This document shows, in pieces, positions 47,206 to 59,200 of a DNA stretch of 64,000 bases (positions within the stretch are counted from its first letter, which is position 1; the number at the start of each line of letters is the position of its first letter). Under the pieces are notes generated by a model. That model was not told the origin of the DNA. It made no database searches and saw only the letters and a program-made list of their open reading frames with translations. The translations under genes were made by a program, and so were the position numbers. Source of the DNA: Cladopsammia gracilis (lineage: Eukaryota; Cnidaria; Anthozoa; Scleractinia; Dendrophylliidae); the NCBI GenBank assembly GCA_022457155.1, contig JAJGOT010000010.1, positions 3,081,001-3,145,000 on the forward strand. The letters are read 5' to 3'.

Positions 47206-50200
47206 AAGCTTTCATTTGAATGGTCACACTTGAGGCTTCATTCACAGTTAAGATCATGATATAACAAGACCCAGGGTTAGACTCTAGCAGCGAAAGCGTA
47301 ACAAGAACAAACCAAAGGGCAGGGAATCATGCAGAGATTGAAGTGAAGCGTGTTACTCACTGAGGAACAGGAATATAGGAGAAAGAAAGACTAGGCGGAC
47401 GCCTGGGAAGATACTCGATGCTAAGATGTCGAGAAATGCTGCAACAGAAGACAGTTAGAGTACAAGTGTCAGTTGCTTTCTTCCTCAGGAAAGGAAGTTT
47501 ATTTTAAGTGTGAAGCTTTAAAAAGAACGAAAGATTTACAGTGTTCTCTCTATCTATTGCAGTAAAGCAGGTGAGAATGTTAACTGAGTTGCGTCTCGTT
47601 TTCGTGGGGTTACCACTCGCGCGCGATACCTCGCTCTCGAGTGACACTGCTCGCAAGTTACTCGTAGCAACTGAGGTGGCTCGCTGTCCATGCTTCTAAC
47701 ACAGATGTTCCAGACGGCATGAAATGGTGCTACAAATAGAGATAGTTACTTTAACCATTTACTGCGTGATGAGGAGAGCCCTACAAAAGAATGTCGCAAG
47801 AATGTAGTGTACGAATTGTGAATACAGCAGAAAAAAGAAAGCGTGGAAAGACCAAACCGTAAGGGAAAAAAGCATCAGTGAGGGCAAACAAAAGACTGAA
47901 AACCAAAAGGAAAGAAGAAAAAGATGGAAGGGAAAAAGGCAAAGAGAAATATGCCATTTGATTTTTTGCTAATGTTTAAGATTGATGGCAACAGAACTCA
48001 AAATAATGTGGACAAAAAGAATTTTGAGTCTCAAAAGATGTGGAAAGTTAAAGCATTGTAGAGCGTAAAATAGAAAAGTGAAGGCTGCATAAAAATGTGA
48101 CAAATAGACAAAGTAAAAACAAAAGGAACAGAAGTTTAAAGAGAAAATCTCTCGAGAAGAGAAGAAAGTTGTTGTTGAACAAACGCTTCAGTAACAAAAA
48201 GAACTTAACTGAAAAGTTTAAGCAAAGAGATAAAGCAAAAGTCAAAGAGATGTAAATAATACGAGCAGGAGAAACAAAAGTATCAGTAACATAAAACACA
48301 AACTGAACACAACACAACAGAGCGGTAAACACTTGACTGTCGAGAAGATAATTACTTTTTGATTGCTTTTTTTAGCTCTGTGATTGGCTTGCAAAGCCCG
48401 TGCAACGGGTGCAGCAAATTAAAAGCAAAATTGAAACCAATCACGACTTGGTTTACGCACATATTCCCGCGCTTGGCACCAGTTGAATATTTTCCCGCGC
48501 TTGGCACCAGTTAAATATTTTCCCGCGCTTGGCACCGGTTGCATGTCTTCGCTCCGATTTTTGATTGGTTATTAGCGTTGTTGTGACTAGTCAGATACGA
48601 TAATATCGTTTTACTCGATTACACGACAGTTATTGCAAATCGCTCTGATGGAAATAAATAAAATTACAGAATGATTAAAAAATAATTATAAAATTGAACG
48701 TTAGTACTTACAAAAGTTTAGGAACAGGAAGAAATGAAAGGGAAGAAGAGGGAGTGGGCTGGGGCGACTGGCGCCCAGACCCAACCAGAGCCTCGTTGCT
48801 GAAATGCACTGAGACACTGGAAAAGAACCATTAACAAAACTAACATAAATTAACATAAGTTAACGGTAAATGATTAGACAGAGCGTTAATGATAACTGAA
48901 GGCCGAGTTCAAATTAAAGGTTATTACTTACGAACGCTTAGGAACAGGAAGAAAAGAAGGAGAAGATGGGGGAGTGGGCTGGGGCGACTGGTGCCCAGAC
49001 CCAACCAGAGCCTCGTTGCTGAAATGCACTGAGACACTGGAAAAGAACCATCAACAAAACTAACATAAATTAACATGAATTAGCGCCAAATGAGGTTAGG
49101 ATTAGATAGCAAGTTAACGGTGTGGAATGAACGCGGAGTTCAACGCAAAGTGTTGTTCGCGGATGAGAGAGTTGAAGTTGTACGACTGGATGACGTTTGG
49201 ATGCATCAAACATGAAGACAAGAACATTAAACATCTACTCACAGAGGCTTACGAACGGGGAGGAAAGAGGGAGAGCTAGAGGGTGGGGGGTGGGGTGACT
49301 GGCACCCAGGGATCATGTGCAGGGCCTCGTCGCTGGGATGCCGCGAGACACTGGAAAAGAACCGACAACAACAATAAATTTAATTAACATGAACTACTAT
49401 CACTTAACAAACATGACACAAGGAGTGGAGTATAAACATTTACTGTTATTGATAGATTCATCCTTTGAATTAATACACATTTTACATGGAAATATTCTAG
49501 ATAGTGATATTTAAATACAACTACCGTGAACATTTCCTTGAAAATATGTAATATGTGCATCAAAATAGCCTATCGAGAATCGTATGACGTCATTTTACCT
49601 CACAAGGTATGACGTTATGATGTCATTTTACTTTATAAGAAAAAGAGAACACGCAAAATATTCGATTGTAGATTGTCGTATTACACTAATGTCCCGGTAT
49701 GAAGACATAAAAGCTACAATGAAAGGAATTATTTCGGTCTAATAATAAAAACCATCGAACAAGTTGTTATATTGTGTGTTGAGTTTGTTGTTGGCTCTCG
49801 TACTTGCACCAAGGGTTTTTTCTTCAGGTCCTCCGGTTTTCCTTCCTCCGCAAAAACCAACATTTCAAAATTCAAATCGATCCGGAAGCAGTGGAAGTAA
49901 AAAGTCACTTTGTGAATTTTTACTGAAATTTCCATTTATTTTGTGTATTTATTTTATTTGTTTGTTTAACTGGGATACAAATAATAGCGATCAGTAATTC
50001 GTTTGCTTCCAAAGCAAAGCCTTAAAGAAAACTTCAATTATTATCTTTAATTTTATCACAATTTATCCATTCAACACCCTATTGTATAATCGAATACAAG
50101 AGGGGCTTTTTTATACGCTTTTGTGGAGCGGTTTAACGAAGTCCGATTAACAGCGGCGAAGCCACGAGATTAACACCCAGTGACGTAAATATGGGACACT

Positions 50201-53200
50201 AGAACAACGCATAGAGCAGTTTTCAATTGAGTGTCGAAAGTAATTACACAATCCTTTGGTTTTGCATTGCTACGCTTTGTGATTGGCTAAAAAATCTCGC
50301 GCCACTTTCTCGACCAATCAGAAGTAAAACCAAAACTAATCGTGACTTGCTTGCACGCGATTTCCCGCGCTTGGCGCCGCCGACATGCAATTGCTTCGAG
50401 CTCTGATTGGTTCATTGGATTGTTTACGACTGCTGTGATTGGTCAGAGTAATTACTTTGGTTTTGGTTTTAAGACACTCAATTGAAAACTGCTCTAAGAT
50501 AAGCTTCTAGTAACCAGGTAAGCATTAGATAAGATCCATCTACACCACACCCCTTAGAAGTGAAATGCGTCCATTTTTCCTGACATGGTCGACACTAGAA
50601 TTTTTACGTTATTATCGAAAAATTAAAAGAAAAGTCTAAAATTCCCAACTTGGATCGAACCTGTCACTTCAGCTAGTGTCTCTGCTGTTAGACAGCCTAC
50701 ACTAACAGAGCATCTCCGAGCCGCTTGGGTCAATTCGGTTTACATTTTACTATATGATCTGCTATATCGTATGCCCTTCCTGTATGAGAAGGGACCTCTT
50801 TGTTCCATTTTTTACGTTATATAATTCTAAATAAGGTGTCCGAGGTGGTGTTGGTCAATGTTATCTAATGCTAACCTTGCAAGAAAGGAGAATATTGATG
50901 TTTATAACATGACGCGTACCTTGGAGTAGGTATTTTGCTTCTCCCTGATAGGCTTTCTCTTCGACAATAGGCCTCAGACCTCTCTCGGGGAGGGAAGGTT
51001 GCTAGAAGTCGCTCGGGGGATTGGGATCGACTACCAGCTGAAAAGAAAACGTCAGCAGAAAGCAAAATTACACGCGAACGACTTGTGCGGAATGTGAAGC
51101 AATAATGGGTTTAAACTTACAACAGTACTCGCTGGAGAAAATTACGACCCTTGAAATAAGCGATGCAATGTTACGTATCGTTGGGCGCATTATTTTTTTT
51201 AACTATTCATGATTCGGAAAACACTTTATCCCCAAACGACTCCTTTTCTTCTCTATAGAATCCTTTTACGATTTATCCAAAATCAATATTTGGTGGTATT
51301 TAGCGATGTAACATGGAAATAAGGTAAGCGAAATTTCAATATTTCGGTGGGACAATATCCCTAGTGGGGTGTTTCACTGTAGGCGTTCTTTCGGGATTTG
51401 TCATATCCAGAACACATCACTTACGCTGCGACACAGTTCCCCTGGAGGGGTACTGGGTTCGAGGTTGCCGCTGTTGAGGGTGGTGGTGGTTTTGAGGCGA
51501 CAAGCGGGGAACCGCTGGTCGGAGTTTTGAGCGAGTGCTGGCTCGCTCTGCTGACCGCTGATCAATGTTACTGAGGGAGCGGCCGAGAGCAGCCATAGGA
51601 GACAGGTGAGATCCTGAAGTCTTGGAAGCCACAGCATGGCGGGAATCTAGAAGCAATTCAAACAGAGGAACGTCAATTTTACCGACAATTACAAAACCTT
51701 AATGAAATAGTTGCTTTTATTACAAACACATTAGAATTTCCAATTTGTTTGCAGAACTGTCTTTTCAATTTTACCTTCTCTGTGATTGGTTCTCGCCGCA
51801 CGACTCGAAGCTCCAACTGTTTGACGGGAAGGCGCGGTATGACGGGAACTAAAGAGAACAAGAGTATAAGTCACGTGACGATTAATTCATACGGAAAGTC
51901 CATATATTAGACGTTCTAAAGGAACCTAAAAGCATATATTAAGTGTTTTGACACATTTCCTTGGCCGCAAGCCCGCTTTTAATGCTGCAAATGCCAAAAT
52001 TCAACAAGTATGATTTTCTGCGGCAAAACTGAATTGCGATAAAACAATAAGCCATTTCCGAGTTGCCTTTAGCCTCTCTATCAAAACGAGGCAAGGTGCG
52101 AAACCTTTCATATGAAAAAGCGCAAATCCCTAGAAAGATATACAGGCAAAACACGGTAATACCAGTCACATAGGATCCGCAGGCAGTGAAAAGCTTGTCC
52201 TTCGGGTGTCAAAAATGTTTTATAAACTTGAATCCAAGTTGAATATGAAAGTGAGAAACGACAGCGTTTAAATCGAAAAAAAAATGAAACATGATAATTT
52301 CGCCGTTCAATTTCTTTTGAACTCAGAAATCGGCATTTCAAGTTCAAAAATAGAAGGTTTATTTCATATCATTTAAGACTGAAAAATATGAACGCCCACA
52401 ACACCATTTTGTACAATGTCCTTGATTTATTCATTTTGCGATATTTGACAATCTTTAAAATATTGCGCCAGAGTTAATTGGTCGTAAACACTGTACATAA
52501 TCTATACGATCAATATTGTCAATAACATGCAATATAAATTAAGGCACGTCACGGTTTGTGCGTACTCAGTATACTAGCCTACTTTCTTCAAATATATCCT
52601 TAGTAGTCTGCCTCAACCTTCGCCAATTTAAACCGCCCTTCTCTTTGTCGTCTTCTTTGCTCTTTCTCTCCGTTAAGCCTGGTTTTCACTGAACAGCGCG
52701 ACATGAACATAAGCATAAGCGGACGCATGAGAATTTGCATCAAGTCAGGAAAACGAACGTTGACATCAGCATAAGATCCTTATGCTTATACTTGCGGTTA
52801 TGCTTATGTTTATGTCCGGCCCGTTTTCACTGGACATCAGCGTTGTTATGCTTCTGCTTATAGGGGCAGTATCACGGGGTTCCACGCGCGGGACTGTTCA
52901 CTATTCTTGCACCGGAATTTTGGACATATCACTGTTAAAAGTGATTTTTTTCTTTCTTCCGGCTATCAAAACGGATTTTTTTTTATTCAACAAATACCTC
53001 CACTTCTCGGCGGCCTTTTTGAATTAGCGGAATCAAACTTGAAAACGTGGGCCGAACGTTTTCAAGTTTCGACCTCGTGATACTGCCCCTTTATGCTTAT
53101 CTCACTAGTGAAAACCAGGCTTTATAAAACTGTTATTTCGCGGTTTTCCTCCATTTGAAAAAGATTATATACATTGAAGAAAAAAAAAGACATGCAAGTG

Positions 53201-56200
53201 ACAGTATTTTTAGCCCTTTTGAAGTGAACTACATCGTGATTTAAATTAACAATATATTTAAGATTGATTATTTCGATTTAAATCGACTCGATAATTACTT
53301 CAAACTACGCAAAACGCTACGTCCTACTCGGCTAGCAATTGTGCAGTAATTCAATAATCTATTATACGTCAAGTTTGCCTAATTAACAAACCAAAACATT
53401 CGAGGAAAACTGAACGAAAATGTAACACAGTCAATCACTGCGCCACGCAGATCTGCTTTGACGCTCTGTTCGTTCAAGCTAGGATATATTGGGTATTGTT
53501 TTTGTCAAGGGCCAGTTTCTGAAGGGGGATTTGTTCATACATGTTAAAATGAAAATTTAAAGAGAAATGAACCGTAGCACGAATTTACATCACTTATAAA
53601 TATTAGCACTGATCGAAATCTAAAACGGTACATTTCAAAAGATGAATTCCCGCATACTTTGATAAATCGACCGTTAAGAAGCTGTGAATTCAAGCTGGTT
53701 TTTAATTGCTACATGTTCCTTACACCACGGGATCAGCTTCGGTTCTATTCAATTAAACAACTATACAATATAAGTTAATTAACTTTACTCGCACTTGCAT
53801 GCAAAACGACGCAAAATCCGCAGGAGAAATAACGAAACCAAAACTCGCATCTCTAAGAGTTGAACTTCCAAAACCGAGTCTAGTCAACATGAAAAATTAT
53901 TTCAAATTCATACCGCGAAGCAGCACTTATTAGACCGGGAACTAACCTTTAGAACTTCACCCCTTTGAATATATTCATAAAATTGATGTTCATTTATAAT
54001 AAAACATGCGTTGATCAAGACACGAAAGCGTCCTTACCTCACTGCCCCGTCTTCGCTCGTTGCACTGGAAGAGCGAACTCTATTACTAGTGCTGGTTTTA
54101 GGAGGCTTCACGGAAACGAAACGTCCCGATGTCGATGTTTTCGCCGGACCAACATTAGAAAGATTCCGGTCGTTTTCGAGTTGTTTCTGCTTGGAGGCAT
54201 CGAAAGACTTGAGCAAGCTGTAAGAAAAACAAAAAATCTGATGATTAGGAAACTAGAATTTTACATAGAAAACTGGTTGTAATGAATTCACCCGCGCGAA
54301 AGACACATTACTTGTAGTAAAAGATCCAAGATGGTTTATCGTCGATATAACATAACTCCATTAGCAAAACGCATGTTATGAATTGCGGAATCGCAAACAC
54401 CACTTAATGGCACAGATTGTTGCCCTTTCACATTGTTCTCGATAGCGTTAGCGACCACAAGAACTTGAAATATCACTAATTATGAGAATGCGGCGCGCGA
54501 AAGACACTGCTTAATGAATGTCAAGTAGGTGGCGCAAGTGATTCTATTCTGTTACCGATTTGTACAGCTAATTAACACTGCGATGAATATTTATAATAAT
54601 AATTCAGGGACAGCTGAAAGACAAAACGAGAAATAAAATCACACATACGTACCTCTCCGCCTTGTCCCGAAAATGATCGTGATAATGCCAAAAGGCTCTG
54701 AAATTTAGATATAGAAGGAAGAAATTAGGATTATAAAAAACTCTGTTGAACTTCATTAAAGTTGCTAATTTAAATTCTTTTTCTACTAGAGGTTTATGTG
54801 ATCGTATCAACAGCTACATTTTTCTTTTTGAAAAGAAAAAACTTTGTATAGTTTTGACAAAATCATGGGGGTGTTAAGCTATTTTCACGGCTAGTTGACC
54901 AGCTGGTATAACACAAAGAAATTAGTAAACTTACACGCCACCGACCGATAAAGTGTTATCTATTTTTAAAGTACTCCAAAACATTCCCAAAAGTACAATT
55001 TTGACAAATTTTTAAATTTACAAACAAATAGCACAACCGAAAAGCATTGTTCATTAGCTTTCAACTGAATAAAGCGACACTTAACGAATTCATTCAGACT
55101 TGTAGAAATACTACATGATGGAAAATGATAAATACTGCCTCAGGAACGTAGTGCTCGATAGTTTTCAATTAAATATACAGTGAAACCTGTATTAATATTA
55201 AGTAATGCTCCGCATAAGAACTACAGTAAACTTCATTGTTCTGCGGCATTGGGTCTTTCTCACATAGAATTTCTTTGAGTTCAAGAATAGAGGAGGGGCT
55301 GATGGTTCATAATTATATTTCAGTATAAAAATAAGGAAAATCCATTTGCGTCAAACAAATTTTAGGAAATATTCGTGCTTAACCAATCAGAATAGCAGAA
55401 GACAACAGCTAATAATTTTGCTTCTTTGATGAACTTCCTCAAATTACTTGAAACCTTTAAAAAATCAGACAAAATGCACCTTGAACCTTAACTTTTTAGC
55501 GGTCTTTGAGTCTAGGCCAATCAGATCACTAGTTGTAACAATAAAAAAAGTTGACATTCCATCGTGCATTGCCGTTAGCACTTTCCTTCTTATGCGGATC
55601 ATTACTTAAGCGGGCACCCTTTATTAAGCGGACACCAACTGCTTGGGTCCCTAAATTTTCTTCCCATGTTTACTGTAAAACGAACCTGTATTCAGCGAAC
55701 CCATCTATCAGGCGGACACTAGCGAGGGTTCCGAGGGTGTCCGCTTAATACAGGTTTCACTGTAAGACGGTGTTACACTTGGAAAAATTTCCGCGGAACT
55801 TGTCTCGCAACAAAATTGCGACCCAACTTGCGCGAAAAAAAAAAAACACGGCTACTGATGACTACCAAAATTCCCACTACTTTGAATCAATCTACGATGA
55901 CTTCTTTTTCGTTGCAATCACTCAGTAAATATCGGAAAATTTTACCCACGAAAATTTAGCCGGCCAATTTTGGCAGATTCAAAACTCGCGAAAATGGCCG
56001 TTTTTATGCTAGAGACGTTAAAGTCGTCTAGACGCAATTAACGTCTCAGACGTTAAATGCGTCTGGTATAAAAACGGGACGCATTAAAGTAGATGGCCAC
56101 AGAGAAAAACACAAGATTTTCTAAAAACAAAACTATTCTCGAAAGTGACTGGACACGACTAAAGTCGTCCCCAAATAAATTTTAAGAACACGAATATACA

Positions 56201-59200
56201 AATAGGGCTAAATTCGTTAAGGCCGTCCCGTTTTTATACTAGACGTATTTAACGTCTGAGACGTTAAAGTCGTCTGTTAAGTGCGTCTGAACGACGCACT
56301 TAAAAGAAGACGTTAAAGTCGTCAGACGTTAAATTCGTCTGGCTTGTTTTCCGTTTTTATACTAGACGTTAAAGTTGTCTCGAGACGACTTTAACGTCTC
56401 AGACGATATTAACGTCTATAGCATAAAAACGGCCAATAATAAGCATTAAGGTGGCCTGAGGTGGATGCAAAATCAATATGCCACCTCAACACTGACAGCA
56501 GAATTAGACCGCAATCAGTTTAGACTGCGGTGTTGTTAAGCTCTGTCATTAACGTCATTAAAAAGAAACCGTCCCTGAGTTTTAAGCTGACGATAATCAA
56601 GTAGTCCTTATTCAGTGAATAAAAAGTGTGCAAAAGTTAAGCATTATAAAGCAAGAAAAAGATGATTTGAAACGAGGGGTATCAAATTACCCAGAGTACT
56701 TGAAGGGAAATCGGGTCCATGATAACCGTAGTCTCCCACGCAGCCGTCATTTGTCTCGTCACGCAACGCTCCTCCCTGTGGGGAGGAGCATTGCGTGACG
56801 AGACAAATAACGGCTGCGTGGGAGACTATGATAACCGTCACGTCACCGAATGAAGAAACCATAACGAGGGAAAATGTTTCTTAGACCTAACAAGGGAAAA
56901 CCTAACGAGGGAGAAGCTGTTTTAAAACATGTTTTCTGTCGTTAGGTTTTCCCTCGTTAGGTCTAAGAAACATTTTTCCTCGTTATGGTTTCTTCATTTG
57001 GTGACGTGACGGTTATCATGGACCTATTACACTTGAAGTGTATATTTTTTCATCGGACAACGTTTTCAACAAATGGGCCCAAAACGATAACTGAACAAAA
57101 TAACTATGTTGTGACTGATAAAAAGGAAACACGACCCTTGATAAGCAACTCTATTCTCCCTTTTAGTAAAAACATAAATTTCTGAAAAGCAGTAAGGACA
57201 TTGTACTTGCGTTGTTACCTTCGCGTGGCCGCTCTAGCCTCGACATCTGCGTCAGAAATTCCTTTCCGTAACGCTTCTTCAATTTCGCTTAAACGACTGG
57301 TGAGAGAATGAGTAAAAATATGTTACAAAGAGCAGTTTATTGAAGAAACTTCCTATCCTGGAGGAGCTGTTCACACAGATGCCATTGTGTCTTTAATTTG
57401 TGGGTTTTTGCGTTAAAACCCCGTAGATAAAAGAGAGCTGAAAAACGCAAGTGTTGACTTTTGAAAACGCATTTGTGTGAACGAGACGAGTAGTCTACAG
57501 GGTCGACCGTCTTTCTCTTTCCCCTCCGCCTACAGGGGATTGGGGCGAGAAGATAACTGACACTTGGAAACCACGTGACCTGAATTGACTCTTGCCGTTA
57601 TGACGTGACAAATCTAAGTGGTGGTCTCTTAAATGTCCCTACTATTCGTGCTGGTGGCGCCACTTGTCTTGCCAAAAAATAATGTCTGCACGTTCGATGC
57701 ACGCATGTTACACGTCATGATCTATCCTGTAACTCAGCTCACGCAAATAAAGGTTCGCTTAATGAAATTTTCTTAAGTAAAAGACTAAAAAATTCAGATT
57801 TAAGAGTCCGTTAGCTTTCGTTCTGTTACATTCTCCTAGTTTGACTAGTTTGTCACTTCCACCCGACTGTTGGCCGCCTTTCTAAAAGTAATATTTAACT
57901 TAAAAATTTCAAGTGTACCCGTCTTTGCCTGGTTGACTTTAAATATGTTTCGAGACAAATAGCACGAACCATGCTAAACAGTCTTTTTTTTCTTTCTTTC
58001 TTTCTTCCTTAAAAGTCATAGAAATTCTTTGCAGAAAGTAGCAAACAATTTAGCTTATTACAAAAGAAAAAAAATTGCGCGAGAATTTGTTTGAACAATT
58101 CGCACACGCATCCTGCAGTTTGATTTTTGGCACAAAAAATGGTCACGCATAACGGGCGCCTAAAATTGGAAAAGTCTCTTGGCATTGAAACCACAGCTGT
58201 TTTGTTGTTGTGTTCTGTTTTGCGTCATTGGGTAATCGCAACATCCTTGGCAACAACAAATTACCCAAACACTTCAAAAACCGCACTTGTGTTCTCAACT
58301 GGAAATATAAAATTCGCCTACGTGCATTACGCAAAGCGAAAACCACCAGAGGATGTTAACAAGTTCAAGACCACTTAAAGCCCGTTTACACGAGCGATTT
58401 TTTGCGCAATTTTGTCGCACTTCTCGATGCAATTTTTATCGCGCGCAAGTTGCATCTTCAAATCGCATGTGTAAACGGGCGGCGATTTCAGTGCGATTTG
58501 GGTGCGATTTGTCGCGCGATGTCGCAGATTGGGAAATCACAGCAAATCAAAGCAAATGGCCGTTTTTATGCTACAGACGTTAATATCGTCTGAGACGTTA
58601 AAGTCGTCTCGAGACGACTTTAACGTCTAGTATAAAAACGGAAAATAAGCCAGACGGATTTAACGTCTGACGACTTTAACGTGTTCTTTTAAGTGCGTAA
58701 TTCAGACGCACTTAACAGACGACTTTAACGTCTCAGACGTTAAATACGTCTAGTATAAAAACGGGACAGCCTTAACGAGGACGAATTTAGCCCAATTTGT
58801 ATATTTGTGCTCTTAACATTTATTTGGGGACGACTTTAGTCGTGTCCAGTTACTTCCGAGAATAGTTTTTTAGAAAATCTCGTGTTTTTCTCTCTTCTAC
58901 TTTAATGCGTCCCGTTTTTATACCAGACGCATTTAACGTCTGACACGTTAATTGCGTCTTGACGACTTTAACGTCTCTAGCATAAAAAAGGCCAATGTCG
59001 CATCCGAATCGCACAGAAATCGCCGCTTGTTTATACTTGCGACAAAAGTTGAATTGGAGAGCGCGACAAAAATCGCAAAAACAATCGCATGTGTAAACGA
59101 GCCTTTACGAGCGTTAAGTTTATTTCAAGATCAAGTACTTTGGGGTGTTTCTTGGTGTTGCGGAGGCCATTGTTGGTTAGCTTTTGTGTTGTGGTGTGGG

